Of a stretch of 64,000 nucleotides of DNA, positions 15,473 through 23,406 are shown one piece after another. The position numbers and the translations under genes are program-made. Source of the stretch: an uncultured Bacteroidales bacterium (lineage in GTDB: Bacteria; Bacteroidota; Bacteroidia; Bacteroidales; Bacteroidaceae); assembly GCA_902787575.1 (NCBI GenBank), contig CADAGX010000022.1:62001-126000 (forward strand), written 5' to 3'. The notes beneath the pieces were generated by a model. The model had not been told where the DNA came from. It did not search any database and saw only the letters and a program-made list of their open reading frames with translations. Position 1 is the stretch's first letter. Every line of letters starts with the position of its first letter.

Positions 15473-17008
15473 TTATTCTTTATCATTACCTTCTCTGTCT
15501 ATATCGTGCCAACCACCTCCGAGAACTGTCTGTACTCTCACCCGTCCGTTCCTGAACCATTGCACATCGCTCCATTCAAACGGAAGTACCACCTTACCCG
15601 TCTTGTCGATAAAGCCCCACTTCTCATTGTCATCTTGCACGCCAGCCAAGCCTTCGGAAAACCAATAGGTTCTCTTCCATTGGCAAGGAATTGCAAGTTT
15701 ACCAGTCTTGTCGATGTAGCCCCATCTGCCATCAGCGTTCATAACTTGAGCCAAGCCTTCATGAAAGTTAAAAGCTTCCTTCCATTGATAAGGAACTACT
15801 AGTTTACCCGTCTTGTCGATAAAGCCCCACTTCTCATTGTTACCTTCCACACTAGCTAGGCCTTCATAGAACCAATAGGTTCTCTTCCATTGGCAAGGAA
15901 TTGCAAGTTTACCAGTCTTGTCGATGTAGCCCCAATTCTCATTGTCATCTTCCACATTAGCCAAGCCATTATGGAATTCATTAACGATCTTCCATTTAAA
16001 TGGAATTACAACCTTGCCAATCTTATCGATGAAGCCCCACTTCTCATTGTCATCTTGCACTCCAGCCAGCCCTTCATTATACTCCCTTACTTCCTTCCAC
16101 TTTTTTATGAAACCCTCGCCCATATCAAATCTATAGCTCGCCAACACTTGGCTTACTGCATGAGCTTTCAGGAAGGCATTTGGGTTACGAGTAAGTCGTT
16201 GCCAAGCTTTTTCTTTCTCCTCGGTTGAAAGGTCAGATGCCTCAAAGACTTCTTGCTTGTATGCTTCTATTTGCTCGGTATCGCCTCGTTGAATACTCAG
16301 ACGGATATGATTAGCCTTAATGCCGCCAACATGAAAGACCTCTCTCAAAATGTCGAACATTTGCTCTTGATAGATTAAGACTTTACATTTGGGATAACGA
16401 TTAACATAAGCAGTAAATAAATCCATCGTCTGAGGGAAATAGAGGGCATAGCGTGCGAACTTATCTTCGAGGTCTTCAGGTAAAGGTCTTTCCTTCTTCT
16501 TGCTCAAATAAGACGCTGGTTTCAAGTCCTTGAACAGGCATTCCCTGATGGCAGGAATGTCATAGTCCTCTGCATTCTCGGCAAGTATTTCCTCTGCTCT
16601 CTTCATAAAATCGTCGAAGCGCGAAGCGTCGATATCGAACTGGAACTTGGGTAGGTCTTCATTAACGAACCTAGCAGAGTGCAGGCCGTACTTAATGGGG
16701 TCAACTTCCGTAAGTCCCAGGCAATAACAGACCACAGATGAAGGTACCGCTCCTCTTGCCCAGACCTCTATTCCAGCTGCTCTCGCTTGGAAATTGAATA
16801 TCCAGAACGCCATCAGATAGTAATCAATAAAGCCTGCCTCCTCTATCTGTTTCATTTCCAAAAACATTTTCACGGGTGCGATACTGCAGAACGTTGTATT
16901 TGCATTAATCTGTTTGGGCTCGAGCTCTTTGCCGTAACGTTCTCTCAAACCAGCCGACACGAGGCCTTGAAGTAATTCTGTGTGTGACTTTTTCATATTC
17001 TTATTCAT
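15473..17008 (-). CDS. miniature DNA polymerase III alpha-like domain fused to WG repeats
   Basis: 511 residues. Residues ~10-310 follow the polymerase core of DnaE in order: LVSAGLRERYG, IEEAGFIDYYLMAF, then ARGAVPSSVVCYCLGLTEVD and DPIKYGLHSARFVNEDLPKF in place of the usual GPGRGS region, the palm FDID pair (Asp125, Asp127), MDLFTAYVNRYP, VLIYQEQMFDIL, and FLKAHAVSQVLASYRF. The PHP domain is absent and only ~85 residues separate FDID from YQEQ, so the segment bearing the third catalytic Asp appears deleted; polymerase activity is unlikely. Residues ~310-490 are five WG repeats (EGLAxV...WGFIDKTGK) plus a degenerate sixth. The start overlaps the mini-sigma stop by 8 bp. Function unknown. Confidence 0.8.
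   Translation of the reverse strand: MNKNMKKSHTELLQGLVSAGLRERYGKELEPKQINANTTFCSIAPVKMFLEMKQIEEAGFIDYYLMAFWIFNFQARAAGIEVWARGAVPSSVVCYCLGLTEVDPIKYGLHSARFVNEDLPKFQFDIDASRFDDFMKRAEEILAENAEDYDIPAIRECLFKDLKPASYLSKKKERPLPEDLEDKFARYALYFPQTMDLFTAYVNRYPKCKVLIYQEQMFDILREVFHVGGIKANHIRLSIQRGDTEQIEAYKQEVFEASDLSTEEKEKAWQRLTRNPNAFLKAHAVSQVLASYRFDMGEGFIKKWKEVREYNEGLAGVQDDNEKWGFIDKIGKVVIPFKWKIVNEFHNGLANVEDDNENWGYIDKTGKLAIPCQWKRTYWFYEGLASVEGNNEKWGFIDKTGKLVVPYQWKEAFNFHEGLAQVMNADGRWGYIDKTGKLAIPCQWKRTYWFSEGLAGVQDDNEKWGFIDKTGKVVLPFEWSDVQWFRNGRVRVQTVLGGGWHDIDREGNDKE
15660..16060. repeat. intragenic tandem repeats encoding WG units
   Basis: Five ~105-bp units encode the WG repeats. Units 2 and 4 share a near-identical stretch coding for GKLAIPCQWKRTYW (around 15664-15710 and 15876-15920), and units 1, 3 and 5 share the WGFIDK block. 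The near-identity at DNA level implies recent duplication or gene conversion. Confidence 0.75.
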
Positions 17009-17399
17009 AATTTATTGTCTTTAAGATGCTTCGATTGTAGATTTGTTGTACCCTTCTTTCTGTTAAGCTCCATTCTTTGGCTATGTCAGCGAGAGGACGG
17101 CCTTCGTTGATGTCTTGTTGGATGCTTCGTTCGCGCTCAGACAAAGGGATTGGCTTGCCTGACGAATGATTGGCTAGGGCTTGCAGGATGCTTTGCCTAA
17201 CCCACCAGACAGAATAGCTCATAAAAGAGTGTCCTTCGCTGGAATCGAACCGTTTGGCGGCTTCTGCCAGCCCTCGATTTCCTGCCTCAATGAGTTGCTC
17301 AAGGGTGAGTCCTTGGTCCAGATACTGCTTTGCCACAAGTTCAACATAACGCTGGTTCTCGGCAATCAATTCACTCGTGTTGATTTGATTCTTTATCAT
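17001..17399 (-). CDS. miniature sigma-70-like protein
   Basis: 132 residues. Residues ~10-78 match region 2 of the primary sigma factor closely: VELVAKQYLDQGLTLEQLI, EAGNRGLAEAAKRFD, SYSVWWVRQSILQALA, the part that binds core polymerase and the -10 element. Region 3 is missing, and the last ~45 residues (SERERSIQQDINEGRPLADI, RRVQQIYNRSI) form one helix-turn-helix resembling region 4. The gene could encode an alternative sigma, a sigma decoy or an inhibitor. It overlaps the DnaE-like/WG gene by 8 bp, so the two are translationally coupled. No TAnnTTTG promoter is visible upstream. Confidence 0.8.
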   Translation of the reverse strand: MIKNQINTSELIAENQRYVELVAKQYLDQGLTLEQLIEAGNRGLAEAAKRFDSSEGHSFMSYSVWWVRQSILQALANHSSGKPIPLSERERSIQQDINEGRPLADIAKEWSLTERRVQQIYNRSILKTINYE

Positions 17400-17572
17400 A
17401 TTATTGTCAAGAGAGGTGTTTTAATTAAGGAAGCCCCTCTATATTATTATACGATTGGAAAAACTGAAAAACGACGTTTTCGCCATTATCTATGCAAAAA
17501 CGCCGCAGAAGCTAAAAGGAAAATTTCGCTATTCGCTAATTACGCAAAAAAAACCTATTATATATAAAGACT

Positions 17573-18466
17573 TTATTGTTGCATTGATTTTCTTGTATTT
17601 CCTTTTGCGTTCTCGAAATATGGCATCAGCAATTTGGTAATTTCATCTGTATATTCAATATGCTTGGATATTTGTTTTTTATTTGATAATAAATCTTGAA
17701 TAGTCAAAGTTTTATATACAAATTTTACCTTACTACTATCAAAGATATGATTAAATAACTCTGAAGCTCTTTCTTCAAAAGTCTGAACTAATTCCGATTC
17801 TTCCTCGTCTTCATCAAACTTCCAAAACACATTATAGAAACGTAATTCCTTTCCTTTAAAAATTTCCTCTCTGATTTGCTTATCTCCATGTCCTAAAAGC
17901 ATTAATATGATACCTATCAGATGACAAGCTTCCTGTTTAGGATAAAACCATTCGCACTTGCCTCTCGTTTTATATTTTTTCAAAAAAGAATCTACATCGT
18001 TAATAAATGATGTTATTTCATCACATATTGGTTCATTATAATATCTTCCTTCTAGGCTCCATCCTTTCTTACCATGTGGTTCTTTTGAGAAATAGGCTTT
18101 GGGGAGGTGCCCATTCTTAAAATTTAGATTTGCTTTTTCAGAATACTTGCTTTCAATAAAGATAATCTCGTCAATTGTTTCTATGAATACATCCATATTC
18201 GGACTTTCACCTCCACTTTGAAGTCCTGGGAGCTTGTATTCAAACGAAAAATCTTTCACACTTTGTAAATCTACTGTCCATGAAAATAAATCAAAAGCCA
18301 ATCGAGAAGAAGATTTTACATTCCAGAAAGAACCAGAGAGTTCTTTACCTGCACCTCTAAGATACTGTTCTATGAAAAATCGCGTTATGCCTTTGAACTT
18401 ATAAGGAACTATCAATCGTTCAAAGTATTTAAGTTTCTCTTCATTTGAGATAAATTTGCCTTTCAT
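17573..18466 (-). CDS. PD-(D/E)XK nuclease-like protein
   Basis: 297 residues, no signal peptide. The centre carries a restriction-endonuclease-fold signature: Asp92 in SPNMDVFIET, then IIFIESKYSE with Glu105 and Lys107, giving D-x12-E-x-K. The rest is mostly helical with no other recognised domain; resemblance to restriction-endonuclease-like proteins annotated in Porphyromonas is from memory only. The start overlaps the WYL regulator stop by 4 bp (ATGA), so the pair is one unit. Codon use and base composition are clearly AT-richer than the host genes around. Antiphage or DNA-degrading function is inferred from fold and partner. Confidence 0.72.
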   Translation of the reverse strand: MKGKFISNEEKLKYFERLIVPYKFKGITRFFIEQYLRGAGKELSGSFWNVKSSSRLAFDLFSWTVDLQSVKDFSFEYKLPGLQSGGESPNMDVFIETIDEIIFIESKYSEKANLNFKNGHLPKAYFSKEPHGKKGWSLEGRYYNEPICDEITSFINDVDSFLKKYKTRGKCEWFYPKQEACHLIGIILMLLGHGDKQIREEIFKGKELRFYNVFWKFDEDEEESELVQTFEERASELFNHIFDSSKVKFVYKTLTIQDLLSNKKQISKHIEYTDEITKLLMPYFENAKGNTRKSMQQ

Positions 18467-19386
18467 AATGTATGTGTATAAAAGTTTAACATATTGTTAA
18501 TTCTCTTCTTCATCTCTTCTTTCAATTCCTTTGGCTCCAGCACTTCCACTTTATCTCCCATTGCCAACAGCTGACTAATGAGCTCTGGAGTTATACATAA
18601 TTTATAAGTGAACTCCGCAAATTCTCCATGTTTGGAACGAACTTCTGCCTGACTCTTGTGCAGAGGTGTTGAACGAAGATACTCAGCCTGTACACCATAA
18701 GCACGAATCTTAACATTCGAGACTTGCTTGTCTTTGTCCACATAAACACCAACCACATCCGCAAAGTACTTCCTCGCATCAAAGTCCGACGGCAATTCAA
18801 AATGAGTGTTTGTTTTCTTCAAATCATGAACGCGGTCTAAAGCTATAAGACGCAGAGCTTCCTTCTCATTCTGGAATCCCAGGAGATACCATCGGCGATT
18901 ATAGACTTTCAAAGCGTATGGTTGAAAATGGAATGTTTGCATGTGTTCTTCTTGTCCTCTTTCATAGCGTTGATAGTCTATCAGCAGCTCCACATTCCTT
19001 TGCATGGCATCCAAGATATTGTCCAAGAAAGCTTGTCCCAAAGGAATCTCTTCAAGCAATACTCTGTCCTTCATACAATTGAAAGTCGCAAAGTCCTTGG
19101 GAATACTGTACTTGCGCAGCAGCCACTTAGCCAGTCGATTCTCGTTCAAGACCTCGGGGTTCTTGACATAATACACATTTTTCTTGCGGTCACATACGAT
19201 TTCCACCCCAAACATCTCTTTAATCCCCTTCCTGTATTCATGGAATGTACGAAGAGCCAGAGTAGTCTCATCGGCTGCAGGATTGAGGTCCCATTCCGAA
19301 CTTATGATGTCAAACGAAAGAGGTTCATCGCTGTTAAGCAACAGGTCAAGAAGCCAGATGTATTTATAATATGTCTTGCTTATCAT
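18463..19386 (-). CDS. WYL-domain transcriptional regulator
   Basis: 307 residues. An N-terminal winged-helix region (residues ~5-70) is followed by a WYL domain (~130-190: VELLIDYQRYE, FQPYALKVYNRRWYLLGF, RLIALDRVHDLK) and a C-terminal WCX-like extension. WYL proteins of this plan (BrxR/CapW type) repress defence operons and sense a nucleic-acid or nucleotide signal. It overlaps the nuclease gene by 4 bp, and a 6-8-6 inverted repeat at 19397-19416 sits 11 bp before its start, consistent with autorepression. Confidence 0.85.
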   Translation of the reverse strand: MISKTYYKYIWLLDLLLNSDEPLSFDIISSEWDLNPAADETTLALRTFHEYRKGIKEMFGVEIVCDRKKNVYYVKNPEVLNENRLAKWLLRKYSIPKDFATFNCMKDRVLLEEIPLGQAFLDNILDAMQRNVELLIDYQRYERGQEEHMQTFHFQPYALKVYNRRWYLLGFQNEKEALRLIALDRVHDLKKTNTHFELPSDFDARKYFADVVGVYVDKDKQVSNVKIRAYGVQAEYLRSTPLHKSQAEVRSKHGEFAEFTYKLCITPELISQLLAMGDKVEVLEPKELKEEMKKRINNMLNFYTHTL

Positions 19387-19396
19387 ATTGTAACTG

Positions 19397-19416
19397 GTTG
19401 AATCTATAAGTTCAAC
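19397..19416 (-). promoter_or_regulatory. candidate operator of the WYL-nuclease pair
   Basis: Perfect inverted repeat GTTGAA-N8-TTCAAC immediately upstream of the WYL start codon. Size and position fit a dimeric winged-helix repressor site. Confidence 0.5.
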
Positions 19417-19440
19417 TGAATTGTTTTTACTTCAAAATAA

Positions 19441-19634
19441 TTATGTCACTCCACCTTGTGGTGGGGTTCTTACTCCTAAAATCGTGCTGGAAAGCTCTCC
19501 GTTCTCTAAATCATACGTAACAAAATAACCTGTCGAAACAAAGAATCGATTCTCATTCCACCAGATAAGAAATTTAAGAGGCCACCCACGTTTCGATACA
19601 CTCCTTTTATCAAAAATAATCTTACGTCTATCAT
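19441..19634 (-). pseudogene. tyrosine recombinase N-terminal fragment, frameshifted and truncated
   Basis: From ATG at 19634 the minus strand reads MIDVRLF; after a one-base shift in the poly-T run at about 19612-19619 it continues FDKRSVSKRGWPLKFLIWW, NENRFFVSTGYFVTYDLENG and stops at 19441. This matches the arm-DNA-binding domain that opens Bacteroidota tyrosine integrases (xVRxxLDKR...G.YPLK...R.FxSTGxxV). The catalytic domain is entirely missing. A promoter-like TACCTTTG lies upstream and the tRNA-Gly site 170 bp away, the normal place for an integrase. No start-to-stop frame covers it, so it is easily missed. Confidence 0.7.
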
Positions 19635-19654
19635 GTTAATTAGATTATTCGTTG

Positions 19655-19662
19655 CAAAGGTA
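19655..19662 (-). promoter_or_regulatory. -7 element of the integrase remnant
   Basis: TACCTTTG on the minus strand, 20 bp before the remnant's ATG; a TTTTG lies 23 bp further upstream. Confidence 0.45.
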
Positions 19663-19806
19663 TAAATATTTGCACAGATTTTGCACAAAAATTACCTAAA
19701 ATCCCCCAAAAAACCTTGCAAATTACGTGCAAATGACAGAAAAAACGCCCCTAAAAAGCAACAAAAAAGTGGCTACATTTTCGTGTAACCACTTGATTTT
19801 CAATTA

Positions 19807-19836
19807 GAGCGATAGACGGGACTCGAACCCGCGACC
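19807..19836 (-). repeat. 30-bp att-like repeat inside tRNA-Gly (island right edge)
   Basis: Second copy of the 30-bp direct repeat found at 15322-15351; here it forms the functional 3' half of the tRNA. Bases just beyond it differ between copies. Confidence 0.85.
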
Positions 19837-19880
19837 CTCGGCTTGGGAAGCCAATGCTCTACCAACTGAGCCACTATCGC
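19808..19880 (-). tRNA. tRNA-Gly(CCC)
   Basis: 73-nt cloverleaf on the minus strand. The 7-bp acceptor stem GCGATAG/CTATCGC, D arm, anticodon loop TTCCCAA (anticodon CCC), T arm GCGGG-TTCGAGT-CCCGT and discriminator U typical of tRNA-Gly are present; CCA is not encoded. Its 3' half is the attachment site of the adjacent island. Confidence 0.95.
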
Positions 19881-19900
19881 ATTTATTTCTTACGGCATTG

Positions 19901-19934
19901 CAAAAGTACGATGTTTTTTGCGACTTTACAAAAA
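19901..19934 (-). promoter_or_regulatory. promoter of tRNA-Gly
   Basis: On the minus strand TTTTTG ending at 19929, 20 bp, then TACTTTTG (19908-19901), about 20 bp before the tRNA 5' end. Confidence 0.7.
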
Positions 19935-19971
19935 TCTCGGGCAGATTTTACTTCTTTTAACGTCATTTCAG

Positions 19972-20002
19972 TTGTGAATAACCGAAAAAGAATTTATCTT
20001 TG
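19972..20002 (+). promoter_or_regulatory. promoter of rubrerythrin
   Basis: TTG (19972-19974), 20 bp, TATCTTTG (19995-20002). This leaves a leader of roughly 90 nt before the start codon. Confidence 0.78.
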
Positions 20003-20100
20003 TCGTCGAATCGTTGAAGAGGACGTCCGACGTTTTTCCTACAACATGAAGAGAGTATAAATTCAGTATTTAACCATTTTAAATTTAAAGGCGAAAATCT

Positions 20101-20652
20101 ATGAAGAAGAAGTTCATTTGTACAGTGTGCGGTTACATCTACGAGGGAACTGAGGCACCCGAGCGCTGCCCACAATGTAAGCAACCGCGCGAAAAGTTTA
20201 AAGAAGTGATAGAAGACGAGGAGCGCACCTACGTAACGGAGCACGTAATCGGAGTTGCCAAAGGCTGCCCTGAGGAAATCATGCAGGGACTGAAATCCAA
20301 CTTCGAGGGCGAATGCTCGGAAGTGGGTATGTATCTGGCTATGTCGCGGCAAGCCGACCGTGAAGGCTATCCCGAGATAGCTGAGGCCTTCAAGCGTTAT
20401 GCTTTTGAAGAGGCTGACCATGCCAGCCGTTTCGCTGAGCTAATTGGTGATATGGTGTGGGACACCAAGACTAACTTGCAGAAGCGCGCAGAAGCTGAAT
20501 GTGGTGCCTGCGCTGGTAAGATGGAGATTGCTCGTGCAGCAAAGAAGCTTGACTTGGATGCCATTCACGACACTGTTCATGAGATGGCCAAGGACGAAGC
20601 TCGCCATGGCCGCGGCTTCGAAGGTCTGCTGAAGCGTTACTTCGGCGAATAA
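20101..20652 (+). CDS. rubrerythrin with N-terminal rubredoxin domain
   Basis: 183 residues. An N-terminal rubredoxin-like iron site (Cys7, Cys10 in [10 protein letters not shown]; Cys23, Cys26 in CPQC) precedes a four-helix ferritin-like di-iron domain with [20 protein letters not shown] and the ExxH motif DEARHGRGF. This reverse domain order is found in anaerobes; the protein reduces hydrogen peroxide in the cytoplasm. It is monocistronic, with its own promoter and a bidirectional terminator. A Crp/Fnr regulator gene converges on it. Confidence 0.92.
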   Translation: MKKKFICTVCGYIYEGTEAPERCPQCKQPREKFKEVIEDEERTYVTEHVIGVAKGCPEEIMQGLKSNFEGECSEVGMYLAMSRQADREGYPEIAEAFKRYAFEEADHASRFAELIGDMVWDTKTNLQKRAEAECGACAGKMEIARAAKKLDLDAIHDTVHEMAKDEARHGRGFEGLLKRYFGE

Positions 20653-20660
20653 TACTTCTA

Positions 20661-20709
20661 ATAAAATGACGGGCCGCAATTTTTGTTTTTGCTGCCCGTC
20701 ATTTTTATT
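20661..20709. terminator. bidirectional terminator, rubrerythrin / Crp-family gene
   Basis: aaaatgacgggc (20663-20674) pairs with gcccgtcatttt (20694-20705) and has A and T runs on the two sides, between convergent genes. Confidence 0.85.
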
Positions 20710-20746
20710 ATCACGTGTGATATATGGATTGCCACGCGCAGAATTC

Positions 20747-21343
20747 TCAATTGTTACCGCTTCGATTTACGAAATTGCGCACGCGACTTAGTGTCTCGGG
20801 CATCATTTGCAGAAAACTGGCAATGTGTACAAGCGGCGCACGCAACACGATTTCAGGTTTCTCGCGCAGCAGTCGTTCGTAGCGCTCGATGGCGCTCTCA
20901 AATCGCTGACTGTCGGCGTGCTCCTGACTGCTAATGGCCACGTGTTCAAGTATCTTACGATACAATCTCGAAATTTCTGGATCTTCTGTGACGAGTCGTT
21001 GCAATTTATTATAAGGTATTGCATACAAAACGCTGTTTTCGAGAGCTTCCACAATAAGCCGGCTGGGTTCCTGCTTGAGGAAGCTGTCGATGCAAAAGAC
21101 GATACGGCCCTCGAAAGAGAAGTGCTCCGTCACATCTTTTGAGTTTTTGTAATAGTATTGCCGCACCATGCCTTTCTGCACATAATACAGGGCATTGCAT
21201 ATTGTACCCTCAGCCATAATGGTATCGCCCTTCTGAAACTTCAGTGGCAGAAGGATGGAAGCCAGTGTTTCGATGCCTTGGGCCGAAAGTGGGCAGTAAA
21301 GGCGTGAAATCTCGCGGGCAATGTCTTTCGGGTTGTTATCCAT
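20747..21343 (-). CDS. Crp/Fnr-family transcriptional regulator
   Basis: 198 residues. A cyclic-nucleotide-binding-type beta barrel (residues ~30-115, KFQKGDTIMAEGTICNALYY, KGMVRQYYY) leads through a dimer helix to a C-terminal helix-turn-helix (VHIASFLQMMPETLSRVRN). No Fnr-type cysteine cluster is visible, so it is not an iron-sulfur oxygen sensor. It starts 13 bp after lepA and is probably co-transcribed. Neighbouring rubrerythrin hints at oxidative stress but does not prove it. Confidence 0.87.
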   Translation of the reverse strand: MDNNPKDIAREISRLYCPLSAQGIETLASILLPLKFQKGDTIMAEGTICNALYYVQKGMVRQYYYKNSKDVTEHFSFEGRIVFCIDSFLKQEPSRLIVEALENSVLYAIPYNKLQRLVTEDPEISRLYRKILEHVAISSQEHADSQRFESAIERYERLLREKPEIVLRAPLVHIASFLQMMPETLSRVRNFVNRSGNN

Positions 21344-21355
21344 GATACGTCAGAT

Positions 21356-23137
21356 TTAGTCGAGTTTCAAGACGGCAAGGAAGGCTTTCTGCGGCACTTG
21401 CACGTTGCCTATCTGTTTCATTCTTTTTTTACCGCGTTTTTGTTTCTCCAGCAGTTTGCGTTTACGCGTCACATCACCGCCATAACACTTGGCAAGGACG
21501 TCTTTACGCACCTGTTTCACTGTCTCACGGGCAATAATCTTAGCACCGATGGCAGCTTGAATGGCAATGTCGAATTGCTGTCTGGGCAGCAGCTCTTTCA
21601 GTTTCTCGCACATGCGTCGTCCGAAAGTCTCGGCATTGTCGGCGTGCGTCAGCGTGCTGAGGGCGTCCACCGGCTCGCCGTTGAGCAGGATATCCATCTT
21701 CACGAGACGGCTGGGACGGAAGCCCGCCTGATGATAGTCAAACGAGGCATATCCCTTGCTGATGCTCTTCAGTTTATCGTAGAAGTCGATAACTATTTCG
21801 CCGAGCGGCATGGCATAATGTAGCTCCACACGATTTCCACTTACGAACTCCTGTTTCAGAAGTTCTCCACGCTTCCCAAGACATAACGTCATTATCGGAC
21901 CGATGTAGGTGGTCGAGGTTATCACCGTTGCATGGATATATGGCTCTTCGATGTGGTCTATCAACGTCTGGTCTGGCATTCCGCTGGGATTGTGCACCTC
22001 GCGGACTTCGCCGTGCTTGTCGTAAACGAGGTAGGAAACATTCGGCACGGTGGTGATGACATCCATGTTAAACTCTCGGTCCAGACGCTCTTGTATAATC
22101 TCCATGTGCAGCAGTCCCAGGAATCCGCATCTGAATCCGAAGCCCAGTGCCACAGAACTCTCGGGTTGGAAAGTCAGACTCGCATCGTTGAGCTGCAGTT
22201 TCTCCAGGCTGGCACGCAGATTCTCGAAGTCCTCGGCCTCTATCGGATAAACGCCGGCAAAAACCATCGGTTTTACTTCTTCGAAACCAGAGATTGCGGC
22301 ATCACACCTACGAGCCACATGCGTGATGGTGTCGCCCACCTTCACTTCGGTAGCCGTTTTAATGCCCGAGACGATATATCCCACGTCTCCGCAATGCAGT
22401 TGCGTGCGTGGCACCATATCCATCTTCAGCACACCGATTTCATCTGCCTTGTACTCCTTGCCGGTATTCATGAAAACGACTTGGTCACCGCTCTTTATGG
22501 AACCGTTTACTATCTTGAAGTATGCAATTATTCCACGGAAAGAATTAAATACGGAGTCGAAAATCAGAGCTTGCAGCGGTGCGTTTTCGTCTCCCTTCGG
22601 GCATGGAATGCGTTCCACTACGGCACGCAGAATGTTTTCCACACCCTCGCCTGTCTTCGCACTGACGCGCAGAATTTCTTCCCTGCGGCAGCCCAGCAGT
22701 TCCACGATTTCGTCTTCCACCTCTTCTGGCATGGCATTTGGCATGTCGCACTTATTGATGACAGGTATTATCTCCAAATCGTGGTCGATTGCCATGTAGA
22801 GATTGCTGATGGTCTGCGCCTGCACTCCCTGCGTGGCGTCCACCACCAAAAGTGCGCCCTCGCAGGCTGCAATGCTTCGGCTTACCTCGTACGAGAAATC
22901 CACGTGTCCCGGCGTGTCAATGAGGTTCAACGTGTACGATTCGCCGTCCATCTGATACTGCATCTGAATGGCATGGCTCTTAATCGTGATTCCGCGTTCG
23001 CGCTCCAACTCCATGTCATCAAGCATCTGACCTTCAGTCACCGCTATTGTCTCAGTGAGTTCCAGCAATCGGTCGGCCAATGTACTTTTTCCATGGTCGA
23101 TGTGAGCAATAATACAAAAATTCCTTATATGCTGCAT
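21356..23137 (-). CDS. lepA: elongation factor 4 (LepA)
   Basis: 593-residue translational GTPase, from [19 protein letters not shown]; an upstream in-frame start would add 14 residues not found in the family. G1 [10 protein letters not shown]3 DTPGHVDFS and G4 NKCDM are present, followed by EF-G-like domains and the LepA C-terminal domain ([19 protein letters not shown]). It acts on stalled or mis-translocated ribosomes. Its own promoter lies 31 bp upstream. Confidence 0.97.
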   Translation of the reverse strand: MQHIRNFCIIAHIDHGKSTLADRLLELTETIAVTEGQMLDDMELERERGITIKSHAIQMQYQMDGESYTLNLIDTPGHVDFSYEVSRSIAACEGALLVVDATQGVQAQTISNLYMAIDHDLEIIPVINKCDMPNAMPEEVEDEIVELLGCRREEILRVSAKTGEGVENILRAVVERIPCPKGDENAPLQALIFDSVFNSFRGIIAYFKIVNGSIKSGDQVVFMNTGKEYKADEIGVLKMDMVPRTQLHCGDVGYIVSGIKTATEVKVGDTITHVARRCDAAISGFEEVKPMVFAGVYPIEAEDFENLRASLEKLQLNDASLTFQPESSVALGFGFRCGFLGLLHMEIIQERLDREFNMDVITTVPNVSYLVYDKHGEVREVHNPSGMPDQTLIDHIEEPYIHATVITSTTYIGPIMTLCLGKRGELLKQEFVSGNRVELHYAMPLGEIVIDFYDKLKSISKGYASFDYHQAGFRPSRLVKMDILLNGEPVDALSTLTHADNAETFGRRMCEKLKELLPRQQFDIAIQAAIGAKIIARETVKQVRKDVLAKCYGGDVTRKRKLLEKQKRGKKRMKQIGNVQVPQKAFLAVLKLD

Positions 23138-23167
23138 CGTGTGTAATATCTCGTTTAGATTCGTGTG

Positions 23168-23199
23168 CAAAGTTAGCAAGAAATGACGAAACTACAAAA
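23168..23199 (-). promoter_or_regulatory. promoter of lepA
   Basis: Minus strand TTTTG (23199-23195), 19 bp, TAACTTTG (23175-23168). Confidence 0.75.
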
Positions 23200-23333
23200 C
23201 GAATAATTTAATTTCTTCCGTTTTAAGGACGAAAAGAAATTACACATTTTCATAAATTGGCTACTCTAAATTATGATATGTAATTTGTCGTCAGTGAATC
23301 AAATTCATTGCAAACGAGAAAAAGACGTTTTCG

Positions 23334-23365
23334 TTTGGCTGTTTCAATCGATTAACGTATCTTTG
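23334..23365 (+). promoter_or_regulatory. promoter of phosphoglucomutase
   Basis: TTTG (23334-23337), 20 bp, TATCTTTG (23358-23365), 42 bp before the start codon. Confidence 0.78.
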
Positions 23366-23406
23366 CAAAGAGATACAAAGAATTACTCACAAACGAAAAA
23401 TATAAA

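Noticed and set aside
15473..17008. Simple pseudogene of the host dnaE
   Set aside because: The frame is intact, fused to tidy WG repeats and coupled to an upstream gene, which argues for a selected gene rather than decay.
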